A DNA stretch of 34,453 bases from Chitinophagales bacterium (GTDB taxonomy: Bacteria > Bacteroidota > Bacteroidia > Chitinophagales > Chitinophagaceae): contig JAATGJ010000051.1 in assembly GCA_015654695.1 (NCBI GenBank), forward strand, positions 1 through 34,453. Direction: 5' to 3'. Positions 17,224 through 25,305 of this stretch are shown here, one piece after another. Both the position numbers and the translations under genes were made by a program. Position 1 is the first letter of the stretch. Each line of letters begins with the position of its first letter. A model generated the notes under the pieces. It was not told the origin of the DNA. It saw nothing but the letters and a program-made list of their open reading frames with translations, and made no database searches.

Positions 17224-17241
17224 AAAGCCTCTAAGGGCTTT
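17224..17241. terminator. Weak hairpin, possible terminator
   Basis: AAAGCC (17224-17229) and GGCTTT (17236-17241) form a six-base stem around TCTAAG, preceded by an A tract. It follows the stop of the dehydrogenase relic on the minus strand, for which the A tract becomes a U tract after the stem. The surrounding 17026-17260 has no other recognisable content. Confidence 0.35.
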
Positions 17242-17266
17242 ATAAATTAGTTGTAATAGTCTGACT

Positions 17267-17541
17267 TTATAGTGATGCCATATCGATAACAAACCGATAT
17301 TTTACATCACCTTTTTCCAGTCTTTCAAATGCCTCGTTGATCTGTCGCATGTCAATCAATTCAATATCTGCCGTGTATTATGTTGAGCACAAAAATCAAG
17401 CATCTCCTGTGTTTCGGCAATTCCGACAATACTAGAACCCGAAAAACAGCGTCTACCCGAAACAACATTAAACGCACGTATTTCCAACGGTTCAGGCGGT
17501 AAACCTACCAAAACCACGTTTCCAATGATGAAATGCAGTTT
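17267..17541 (-). pseudogene. C-terminal fragment of a zinc-type NAD(P)-dependent alcohol dehydrogenase
   Basis: The minus strand reads NVVLVGLPPEPLEIRAFNVV, then GSSIVGIAETQEMLDFCAQH and a stop; one frame over it continues as ADIELIDMRQINEAFERLEK and finally VKYRFVIDMASL before TAA at 17267. This is the end of the Rossmann domain and C-terminus of the YahK/cinnamyl alcohol dehydrogenase group, broken by a frameshift near 17375. The catalytic zinc domain is missing and the upstream side now holds the promoter of the next gene. It is a dead remnant. Confidence 0.8.
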
Positions 17542-17597
17542 ACGATTTATAATCGGTACTTTGTAGAAACAGTGTATAACCTGCTGCCGGCCTTTGT

Positions 17598-18644
17598 ATG
17601 GATAAAGAAAAATTTAAACTGGATTGTGCATTTTTACACCAACCTAATGTTCTTAACCTATTAAGTCCGGTAATGCTACAGGTTTACCAGCAAAGGATCG
17701 CCCAGGTCCACCAGACTTATCAGGATGCTTTGCGGGTAACTTTCACCAATAGCATATTAACAGAGGCCGTGCTTACCATCCTTAGAGCAAACAAAGTCGC
17801 ATCTCTGGAATTGAAGATGCTGAAAGGCTTGCCCTTCACCGAGGGAGAACTTGTCTGGATCGAGCAAGATTTTAATTTTAAAGGAACTATCAAAGCAAGA
17901 GCAGCATTAGATGGAGGCCAGCGCTCTGCCTATGCGCAATTTTCCGCTACGATTAAACGCTATGATGACTTAATTATAAAAGGGGAGTTTAATGCCAGGC
18001 ATCTTTTTGGCGATACTTCAGTCAGCACTCTTACCGGCAAGAAGACAGTTTTTATGTTTGCTTACATTAAAGGAGTAACTGAAAAGGAAATTATTTTACG
18101 ACCTGTTTTTATAGGGAGCAGGATGATTGGGACGAATTCGGGTTTTGATCTGGCTATACAATCGCTGCAACTTTCAATTGAAGATATTGATGAATTCAAA
18201 AAAACAAAGGCAGTTGGGCGGTCCCATCTTAATATCGACAGAAATAAAGACTGGTCAGAAGACCAGGTTAAAGGATGGTTTGCGGAAATCATCTTTGAGA
18301 ATCATGTTCCCAAAGATTGGGGCGGGGAAAAATCTGACCTGTTCACCAATCATATTCACGTAGAGGGACAAAGGTTGAATGCAGCATTTTTATTCAAAGG
18401 GCCTGCGAGGTTTGAACCTTTGACAGTGAAAAATCTTGGAAAAAACGGCGACCAGATCTCGCGACTCTTTGATGAACCAGCTGACATTTTTATTTTACAT
18501 CATTGTCACCGGGTAACTGCTGAAGTTATTAAGACCATGAGGGCCTTTGCCAGTAATTATCAGAAACTGTCGAAGTTCTGTATCATAGATGGCGAAGATA
18601 CCATCCGGGTTTTGAGGTCTTACAAAAAAATAGAGAAGAAATAA
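17598..18644 (+). CDS. Conserved protein of unknown function at the edge of the defence island
   Basis: This is a 348-residue protein. The N-terminal part (about 20-130) is rich in helices (LLSPVMLQVYQQRIAQVHQ). The C-terminal part has WFAEIIFENHVPKDWGGEKS, then SDLFTNHIHV, AAFLFKGPARFEPLTVK (262-278), GKNGDQISRLFDEPAD and LHHCHRVTAEVIKTMRAFA. The order Glu229 or Glu234, Asp247, then a strand ending in Lys267 would fit a PD-(D/E)XK nuclease core, but this is an inference from spacing only. There is no signal peptide. TTTG five bases before the ATG suggests a near-leaderless transcript. It converges with the PIN gene, 24 bases apart, and is not obviously in the Hachiman operon. Confidence 0.8.
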   Translation: MDKEKFKLDCAFLHQPNVLNLLSPVMLQVYQQRIAQVHQTYQDALRVTFTNSILTEAVLTILRANKVASLELKMLKGLPFTEGELVWIEQDFNFKGTIKARAALDGGQRSAYAQFSATIKRYDDLIIKGEFNARHLFGDTSVSTLTGKKTVFMFAYIKGVTEKEIILRPVFIGSRMIGTNSGFDLAIQSLQLSIEDIDEFKKTKAVGRSHLNIDRNKDWSEDQVKGWFAEIIFENHVPKDWGGEKSDLFTNHIHVEGQRLNAAFLFKGPARFEPLTVKNLGKNGDQISRLFDEPADIFILHHCHRVTAEVIKTMRAFASNYQKLSKFCIIDGEDTIRVLRSYKKIEKK

Positions 18645-18668
18645 AATGTAGTGAAGTATGGATGAGGA

Positions 18669-19466
18669 TTAATCAAATTTATTAGCCGGACTAAGAATTT
18701 GGTCCGCTAATAGAAATGGATCAATGACAGTGAAGCCATATTCGTCATGGAGCATTTTGCAGTTTTCCGAATTTAAGGCAGCCTTCCTTCCGGCGTTTTT
18801 GCCACGATCATTGGTACAGAAAAAATCAAGCTGATAAGCAATGTGAAGGGCAATTGAGTCGCCATCGCTCCACTCTCCAACAGCTTGTTTCAGTTTTTTA
18901 GCAGTGCCAGTATATTGTTTAAGCTTTTCATAAGGAAGGCAATGTCTATTTTGCTCAGTCGTAACAAGATCATGATATTGGCTATATCCTGCACCAAGAG
19001 AATCAATCATTTTCACAACCACAGCAAATCGTTCGCTTGTGACCAAATAATCTTCGCCGGTAAAATAATACATGGTGGAATTAATAGCGGGATTGATAAG
19101 TTTTCCAATTCTCTTACCAGAAAGGATTTTAAAACCTAAAGCAATTGCCGCATTCAAATATTTTTCATCCTTGATATGATGAGCCGGAAGGATATCAGGG
19201 TTAGATGCCATTGTAAAAACCGAGCCCAATGATGAAAAAACGAATGGCTTGTCATTAGATAGTATTTCCTTTCGCTTATTTCTTCCAATTGTTTCATAGG
19301 TCAATATTGTTTCGCAAATAAACGGAAGAATATTGCCATTACGGATTGCCTTGTGTATGATTTTGAACTGCTCCATTCCGGGATGCGTGAGAGCTTTTTC
19401 AGGATCAACAACAAATTCGTAAACGTTTTTATCGAAGGTAATTTTCAGCGGATTATTCATTTGCAA
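18669..19466 (-). CDS. PIN-like nuclease, third gene of the Hachiman operon
   Basis: This 265-residue protein begins NPLKITFDKNVYEFVVD; Asp12 matches the first acidic residue of a PIN domain. Other candidate metal ligands are Glu52 (FICETIL), Asp201/Asp203 in EWSDGDSIALHIA and Asp220 in FFCTNDRG, in the PIN order Asp-Glu-Asp-Asp. PIN domains are metal-dependent ribonucleases. The gene follows hamB by 12 bases on the same strand, so it is probably co-expressed with hamAB. Canonical Hachiman has only hamA and hamB, so this is an accessory effector or an independent toxin. An alternative ATG two codons downstream (19460) is possible. The fold assignment is from motifs only. Confidence 0.72.
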   Translation of the reverse strand: MQMNNPLKITFDKNVYEFVVDPEKALTHPGMEQFKIIHKAIRNGNILPFICETILTYETIGRNKRKEILSNDKPFVFSSLGSVFTMASNPDILPAHHIKDEKYLNAAIALGFKILSGKRIGKLINPAINSTMYYFTGEDYLVTSERFAVVVKMIDSLGAGYSQYHDLVTTEQNRHCLPYEKLKQYTGTAKKLKQAVGEWSDGDSIALHIAYQLDFFCTNDRGKNAGRKAALNSENCKMLHDEYGFTVIDPFLLADQILSPANKFD

Positions 19467-19478
19467 GACAGTACAGGA

Positions 19479-22052
19479 TTAAAATAGTATGGAACTTATT
19501 TCGTCATACTCAATATCTTCTTTATCCAGCATAATTTTTAGCCGGTTCAAGTCAATTTTAATCAACTTATCGCCTTCTATACTAAGTGAACTCTTGTGTT
19601 TAGTGAACAGGTAATTGGCAGAGTGCCTTGAAAGGCCCATATTTTGCAAAGCAATAACAATCGAATTACGGGTTCCGTACTCTAAAAAAGTGGCCCAGTT
19701 AGCTCCTGCATTTTGTTCACCTACTATCTCCACAAGGATTGTGTAATAAGTATTAAAATACTTTTCCAATAAGAATCTTAAAATATGCTCAATATCTTCA
19801 ATGATATTGCCAATAAGAATATTGACATGTTTTTTGTTCTGCCTGTCAAATGGCTCCCGTTCATCTGGTTTAAAGCCTGTTTTTATATCCCGGGTATTAT
19901 TATGGTAATAATCAATCGACTGGTTGATAATACTACTAAGTGCAATGCCGTTGATCCATTGATTCATAAGTGTAGCATAATAATCCAGTTGTGCCTTGCT
20001 TTTAAAATGCTGCTTCTCCTTGCTTTCCCATCGAAACAAATCGTACAGCTTATTAAGCCAGAGTTTACAGGCTTCATAATTTATTTCATTGGGATGTCTT
20101 ATTGCCGGATTCTGCGCATTGTTTTTTAAATGTTGATAGACTTCATTTTGAATTCTGACGGAAATTGATTGATTAGCATTCAGAACAGAAGTTGGAACCT
20201 CAATATGGTTTGTTTTTTCTTTAGCCAGCACAATGATATTGTCCTTGTTGTCTGCTATTAATTTTTTGATTATTGCACTACTGTAATTCGCCCTTTCGAT
20301 TTCTAAAGTGTCGATACTTATGATATTTGCTATATATGCCAATATCTCCCTCATGGCTTCTGACTCAACCCTTATATCCGGCGTTTCTTTAATGAATGCC
20401 TCAATCTTTTTTAACTGCTTGTCTATGTAATTTTCAATTGAGGGTTTCAGCGTAATATCCTTGTTTCTTTCAAGAAGCTCAGTATGCTTCCAATCTTTTT
20501 CAAACTCTTTTATACAGAAAATATTTCCAGCTAATTCGATTTTTAAACGCCCCTCACGTCCTGCAAGGTTCCAAAAATCAATCGGCATCAGTGTTTGCCT
20601 GCCATTTTTATCATTCAGAATAAATACATTCTTTGCAGGAAGATTGACTCCTTCTAATAAAGTGGAGGTGCAAAACACAAAGTTGATATCTGAGCTTTTG
20701 AAAAGCGTTTCGACTTTATTTCTTATTATCTGCGGAAGATTTCCGAAATGATAAGCAATGCCCTTACTCAGAAATTCGGCTAAATAATAATCTTTGTGTA
20801 TGTATGATTTTATTTGGGTAATTGCTTTCTTTACAATTCTGGAAACAGTTATTTCATCATTATTATATAATTGAAATAACTCAGATGCTTTATCAACTGC
20901 CTGAAACCTAGATCCGCAATAGACAATATTGTTATCCAATTTCCCAATTTGCTTTATTATATCATACACACTACTCGCCTCAGTTATCAACGCCGGTTGA
21001 AAATCATAATTAGCAAAGTCAGTATGGTGTGTCACATTTTTTTTAAGTATGTCAATAAAAAAAAGGTTTTGTGAAACAGGAGATTCGATTGTCCTGTATG
21101 ATTTTTTTTCGTCTCTTTTAAAAAGTTTCAAAAAGACTTCCGGGTTTGCCACATTGGGGGAGGCAAAGTACAGGTTGACAGACGGATTTATTCTCAATGT
21201 TTTTGCAATTGCATTGTAAGCCGTTATTGCCCGGGTGTCTTTCTCGGCTGCAATTTTATGCGCTTCATCCACAAATAAATACCCGATTGGAAGGTTTTGT
21301 TTTTGCGAAAGATAACTAAGCAATCTTTCCGGTGTTAACACCAATAAATATTGCTGGCTCTTTTCAGCAGGAATATCGGACACATTTGAATTGGTAACTA
21401 CTTTATAGCCATAATGATCAAGAATGTCTTTTAACTCCTTGTTCAGATCAAGCGAAAATTGACTAATGAGTGCCCTAGTGGGAACCATTATGACTATGTT
21501 TTCAGGAGGGGTATTGCTAATTGCCTTCCGGATAAAAGATTTTATAATAAATGATTTACCCATCGAAGTCGGACCGGAGAAACTGAAAGATTTTGATCCG
21601 CTAATCTTTTTATATAATTCAAACTGCGAATCTGTGAAAATTAACCCATTGGTATCCGGGACAGCCTGGATAAACTCCTTCAAGGTTTTTTCAATATCCC
21701 TTTCATAAGGTAATTGCGCTGTATTGTGATTTGTGTTGGTTAAATAATCTATACCCGGAAAATTACCCAATTTGGCAAGAACAGAATGAGCAAATGTTTT
21801 GTAATGAGGATCTGTATGGTATGACCCATTTAATAAAGTGATGACATTGTATGCACAGTTCCGCGCTGTGGGATTTTTAGAATTTGAGAGTATATCAGAA
21901 AACCGAAGTATATCTTTTAATTCTTTTCTGGAAAGATAAGGTGTATGTCCGTTTTCCTGGAATACCACTCCACCCAATAGCCTGTTCGCTTTCAAATATA
22001 GTGTTTGAAAGTAGTCATCAGCCAGGGCTTCCAGTGCGAGGCGTTCAATCAT
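19479..22052 (-). CDS. hamB: Hachiman system helicase HamB
   Basis: This 857-residue SF2 helicase of the Ski2-like type has Walker A GPTSMGKS (160-167), PTRAL (191-195), LTPERLL, VDEAH (261-265), motif III as FASPN (296-300), HFGNLPQ (435-441), STLLEGVNLPA and motif VI AGREGR (497-502). The long N-terminal region (1-155) and the C-terminal 350 residues match the architecture expected of HamB. In the described system HamB senses or unwinds DNA and controls the HamA nuclease to give abortive anti-phage defence. Its start overlaps the hamA stop by four bases (ATGA type), a translational coupling that supports the pair as one unit. Confidence 0.9.
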   Translation of the reverse strand: MIERLALEALADDYFQTLYLKANRLLGGVVFQENGHTPYLSRKELKDILRFSDILSNSKNPTARNCAYNVITLLNGSYHTDPHYKTFAHSVLAKLGNFPGIDYLTNTNHNTAQLPYERDIEKTLKEFIQAVPDTNGLIFTDSQFELYKKISGSKSFSFSGPTSMGKSFIIKSFIRKAISNTPPENIVIMVPTRALISQFSLDLNKELKDILDHYGYKVVTNSNVSDIPAEKSQQYLLVLTPERLLSYLSQKQNLPIGYLFVDEAHKIAAEKDTRAITAYNAIAKTLRINPSVNLYFASPNVANPEVFLKLFKRDEKKSYRTIESPVSQNLFFIDILKKNVTHHTDFANYDFQPALITEASSVYDIIKQIGKLDNNIVYCGSRFQAVDKASELFQLYNNDEITVSRIVKKAITQIKSYIHKDYYLAEFLSKGIAYHFGNLPQIIRNKVETLFKSSDINFVFCTSTLLEGVNLPAKNVFILNDKNGRQTLMPIDFWNLAGREGRLKIELAGNIFCIKEFEKDWKHTELLERNKDITLKPSIENYIDKQLKKIEAFIKETPDIRVESEAMREILAYIANIISIDTLEIERANYSSAIIKKLIADNKDNIIVLAKEKTNHIEVPTSVLNANQSISVRIQNEVYQHLKNNAQNPAIRHPNEINYEACKLWLNKLYDLFRWESKEKQHFKSKAQLDYYATLMNQWINGIALSSIINQSIDYYHNNTRDIKTGFKPDEREPFDRQNKKHVNILIGNIIEDIEHILRFLLEKYFNTYYTILVEIVGEQNAGANWATFLEYGTRNSIVIALQNMGLSRHSANYLFTKHKSSLSIEGDKLIKIDLNRLKIMLDKEDIEYDEISSILF

Positions 22053-22960
22053 TTTACCGGATGTATTAAATCTTCGATTATTTTTTTTCTTGTTTTATCC
22101 AATTCCATAAAAGGAAAAACGTACAGGTAGAACGTGTAATTGAATAGTTTATATTCAGTTATTTTCTTTTTAATGTGTACTTTCTTTTTTTCAACTTCCT
22201 CTTTAATGCGGTCCCTGATCAGCATTCTGAAATCGTCATTTTTCATCTTTTTTTCTTCATCCGAAACCACTATTTCAAAACCTGCAAATATTGCAAAGGC
22301 ATTATCCTTTTGTATTGGTTCCGTGGTGTTAGCAGAAGGATATATAATTGACTTGACAAACTGATATACTTCTTCCGAAAGGGCTTCTTTGCATAATTGG
22401 GAATTTATCAGGCCCATTTCATAATCGATGTTATTCCTGTCCCTGTTAATGAATTCAAATATTGATTTGAACGCATTCGACAGTGAATCAGTTAACGAAG
22501 CTTCCAACTTTGATTCGCCGAAAATCAATTGAAATTTATTTGTATCGATCCGCAGCAGATGAATTCCGTCGGAACCTTTTACATAATCATTGGAAGATGT
22601 TTTAAGTTCAAGTTTGGTAAGAATTTTTGGAGCTTTCAAATGAGATTCTAAAAAACAAAACAATAAAATCTCGCCTGCTTCGCCATCATTTACTTTATAA
22701 TCCCGTAACCTGCTTAAGGCTTTCGCATTCATTTCACCGTATCGCTTGTCTTTTTCAAAGTCCTGAAATTCCTTCCTGGAAAGCGAGAAAGAAATAATAG
22801 CATTGGAAAGTTCACTGACCAGGGCAGAATAGGAAAACTGGTTGTTTTCTATTTTTAGAATGCGAAGATTGAGCATGGAATGCGTATCCTCTACCTCGCA
22901 TTCCATGTCATTGTGGAATAGGTCAAGAAATGAACTATTAATGCTTGTAGTTAAATCCAT
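22049..22960 (-). CDS. hamA: Hachiman system nuclease HamA (DUF1837)
   Basis: From the ATG at 22960 the protein is 303 residues. The DUF1837/HamA core is GEAGEILLFCFLESHL (93-108), LELKTSSNDYVKGSDGIHLL (Asp131) and FQLIFGESKLEAS with Glu149 and Lys151, the Asp-(Glu-x-Lys) arrangement of a PD-(D/E)XK nuclease; Glu97 may be the helix glutamate. An in-frame ATG at 23143 would add 61 residues unlike HamA. It lies next to a good -7 box, so a long leaderless form cannot be excluded. I prefer 22960 for family length and because a perfect palindrome sits 15 bases before it. HamA is held by HamB and released to cut DNA during infection, by family knowledge. Confidence 0.88.
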   Translation of the reverse strand: MDLTTSINSSFLDLFHNDMECEVEDTHSMLNLRILKIENNQFSYSALVSELSNAIISFSLSRKEFQDFEKDKRYGEMNAKALSRLRDYKVNDGEAGEILLFCFLESHLKAPKILTKLELKTSSNDYVKGSDGIHLLRIDTNKFQLIFGESKLEASLTDSLSNAFKSIFEFINRDRNNIDYEMGLINSQLCKEALSEEVYQFVKSIIYPSANTTEPIQKDNAFAIFAGFEIVVSDEEKKMKNDDFRMLIRDRIKEEVEKKKVHIKKKITEYKLFNYTFYLYVFPFMELDKTRKKIIEDLIHPVK

Positions 22961-22974
22961 TTTCTCAGGCAAGG

Positions 22975-22992
22975 TCTTGTTGACCAACAAGA
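22975..22992. promoter_or_regulatory. Perfect palindrome just upstream of the preferred hamA start
   Basis: Arms TCTTGTTG (22975-22982) and CAACAAGA (22985-22992) flank two bases. It lies 15 bases before the ATG at 22960, downstream of the candidate promoter, so in RNA it would be a hairpin near the ribosome binding region and in DNA an operator. If translation starts at 23143 it would be inside the coding sequence. Confidence 0.45.
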
Positions 22993-23145
22993 TAGATTTT
23001 TTTTGGGGCAAAAGAAAGTATGAGAATAGATTATTATGCGTATTCAGAATTGTTGAAACACCCAACAGACCATAGAGAAACAGAATTTTACCTAAAATAC
23101 TTTGAAAATGGAATTTACTATTTGTATAGATTTTGCGAGTCATTG

Positions 23146-23153
23146 CAAAGCTA
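23146..23153 (-). promoter_or_regulatory. Candidate -7 box of the hamAB operon
   Basis: The minus strand reads TAGCTTTG, an exact TAnnTTTG match, identical to the box before the TetX-like gene. It is two bases before the ATG at 23143 and overlaps one arm of the inverted repeat at 23152-23178. Confidence 0.5.
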
Positions 23154-23178
23154 ATATACTAAAAAAATTAGTATATTA
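23152..23178. promoter_or_regulatory. Perfect 11-bp inverted repeat over the hamA promoter
   Basis: Arms TAATATACTAA (23152-23162) and TTAGTATATTA (23168-23178) are exact reverse complements separated by AAAAA. The repeat sits in the 128-base divergent region between hamA and the UvrD-like helicase gene and covers the edge of the hamA -7 box. It has the form of an operator for a dimeric repressor. No candidate repressor is encoded in the defence island itself. Confidence 0.55.
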
Positions 23179-23271
23179 CATCTAATCATTTTAGTTGCTT
23201 GTAAATGGTAATTATTTCGGTTTGATTACTTCAAAAAAAATCTCATCTTTCCCGATTTATAAACAATAAAT

Positions 23272-25299
23272 ATGGCAATCACACCACAACAAATAGCCCA
23301 GGCAAAACTTATACAAGATGCAGCAGTCGAGGATTTAACGCCAACTGTACGCTTGGTAGCGGGACCTGGCACCGGAAAATCATTTGTTATTGAAGGCAGG
23401 GTATCGTGGTTGATCCAGAACCAGCACATAACTCCAGAAAATATTATAGCCGTATCATTTACAAGAGCGGCTGCGAATGATTTACGAAGCAGGATCTATA
23501 AATTTGGAGCCACACAAGGAATTGGCAACATAGACAGAGTAAGAGTTTCGACTTTACATTCCCTGGCACTTTATATATTGAGAAGAACAGGGAATTTGGC
23601 GCAGTACCCCTCAGACCCGATAATATTGAGTGATTGGGAACTGGATAATGTTTTTGATATTGAGTTTAGCCGGGCCAACGGAATCACACCTACCCGTGCG
23701 AGCGAAATAAGGCGAGATCATGAAGCATTTTGGAGTACGGGTAACTGGAATCCTCCTAATTTGCCTGTTTTTCCTAATCCAATTACCCAACAGGAAAGAC
23801 AGGCATTCAATGCATTTTATGCAGGTCGCACACAAGTATATTCATGCGTTTTACCTGGTGAAGTTATCAGAACTTGTGTTGATTCAACTGCAGGAGGACA
23901 TATTGATCCGGTAGAAGTATTAGGCGTGGAACATCTTATTGTTGATGAAGTTCAGGATTTAAATCCTTGTGATTTCGAATTTATTGATGCGTTAATTCAA
24001 CGTGGAGTCAGTGTATTTATTTCTGGCGACGATGATCAAAGTATTTATTCATTCAGGTATGCATTTCCTCAGGGGATACAAAGTTTTACGCAGACTTATC
24101 CAAATTCTTCTAGTCATGTTTTGAGTGATTGTTTTCGTTGCACAACAAATGTACTTGCTGCAGCAACAAACGTTATTAATTCATATCCTTCACAAAACAG
24201 GATTCCCAAGAATCTTGATTCGGTTTATGTAAATTCAGTGCCTCCCAATGCAGGTCTGGTTCTCGGCAAAAGATTTGATAACCCTCAACAAGAAATTGCA
24301 TACATATCTACTACTTGTCTTGCCCTGATCAATAATGGAGTTTCTGCAAGCGATATAATGGTCTTGGTGGGAAATAAAAGAATGCTCCTTGATTCTATTT
24401 CACAATCCTTTACTCAAAATAATATTCCATATGATGCTAATATCCGTGACGAATTTAAAGATAGTATGCACGGTAAATTCCTTATAAGCTTGTTACGGAT
24501 AATGGAGGATACAAATGACTATGTGGCTCACAGAGTACTTATTGGCGCTCCCAGAGGAATAGGATTAAATACGGCTGCAGGGATTACGGATAAAGTGATA
24601 AATAATAATTTAAATTATCGCTTCATTTTTTACAACCCCTTACCGGGTCAAGTCTTTTCGCCAAGAGAAGTAAGGGCTATCAATAAAGCGGTTAGTAATA
24701 TTCAGATCTGTGGAAACTGGGCATTAACAGATACTTTAAATGTAAGAGCCGGAAATATAGATCAGATACTTTTGACAAATTTTTCGGCTGCCGAAGTAGC
24801 TGATTGGAGAACATACCTTGCATTGCTTCCACTTGAAATGACATTCCAGGAATTGAAAGAATATTTAGAAACAGATTCAGAAATTTCAAAAAGCAGAATA
24901 TTAGCAACCATCGCAGAAAGGGTAAATCCTCAGGGTAATGTGCAAATAGCAAATCCTCTCGATAAAATTAAAATAATGTCTTTTCATTCCTCAAAAGGGT
25001 TAAGTGCCAAAATTGTATTTATTCCAGGTCTTGAAGAAGGAGTTTTCCCAACTCAAAGAGCACAACAGGCTGCAGGGCTTTTGTTGGAGAATGCAAGACT
25101 ATTGTATGTGGCAATTACGAGAGCTAAAGCATGTTGTATTATGAGTCATTCAGTGAGAAGGACGATACAGGGTCAATATCTTAACATGGTGGCATCGAGA
25201 TTTTGTCAGGCTACCGAGGTCGTATTTATTAACCAAGGTAATAATCAACTGACAAATGCTGAGTTAGGTGTTATAACGACTGCTATAAACACATTGTAA
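23272..25299 (+). CDS. UvrD/Rep-like SF1 DNA helicase
   Basis: The 675-residue protein has Walker A AGPGTGKS (30-37), FTRAAANDLRSRI, STLHSLAL, Walker B VDEVQDL (224-230), GDDDQSIYSFR from 252, CFRCTTNVL, SFHSSKGLSAKIVFIPGLEEG and VAITRAKACC. These are motifs I-VI of an SF1A 3'-5' helicase. An inserted, proline-rich stretch lies about 150-190. There is no nuclease domain. It is followed after six bases by the DUF5677-Nudix gene in the same orientation, so the two probably form one operon, and it is divergent from hamA. Similar stand-alone UvrD-like helicases occur in defence systems such as Gabija, but the Gabija nuclease is absent here. Confidence 0.9.
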   Translation: MAITPQQIAQAKLIQDAAVEDLTPTVRLVAGPGTGKSFVIEGRVSWLIQNQHITPENIIAVSFTRAAANDLRSRIYKFGATQGIGNIDRVRVSTLHSLALYILRRTGNLAQYPSDPIILSDWELDNVFDIEFSRANGITPTRASEIRRDHEAFWSTGNWNPPNLPVFPNPITQQERQAFNAFYAGRTQVYSCVLPGEVIRTCVDSTAGGHIDPVEVLGVEHLIVDEVQDLNPCDFEFIDALIQRGVSVFISGDDDQSIYSFRYAFPQGIQSFTQTYPNSSSHVLSDCFRCTTNVLAAATNVINSYPSQNRIPKNLDSVYVNSVPPNAGLVLGKRFDNPQQEIAYISTTCLALINNGVSASDIMVLVGNKRMLLDSISQSFTQNNIPYDANIRDEFKDSMHGKFLISLLRIMEDTNDYVAHRVLIGAPRGIGLNTAAGITDKVINNNLNYRFIFYNPLPGQVFSPREVRAINKAVSNIQICGNWALTDTLNVRAGNIDQILLTNFSAAEVADWRTYLALLPLEMTFQELKEYLETDSEISKSRILATIAERVNPQGNVQIANPLDKIKIMSFHSSKGLSAKIVFIPGLEEGVFPTQRAQQAAGLLLENARLLYVAITRAKACCIMSHSVRRTIQGQYLNMVASRFCQATEVVFINQGNNQLTNAELGVITTAINTL

Positions 25300-25305
25300 A
25301 ACACA

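Noticed and set aside
22961-23143. 61-codon N-terminal extension of HamA
   Set aside because: Not rejected outright, but the residues do not look like HamA and a palindrome lies inside; the ATG at 22960 gives a better family length.
23272-25299. Gabija system (GajB-like helicase)
   Set aside because: No GajA-type OLD nuclease gene is adjacent; the partner is a DUF5677-Nudix fusion.
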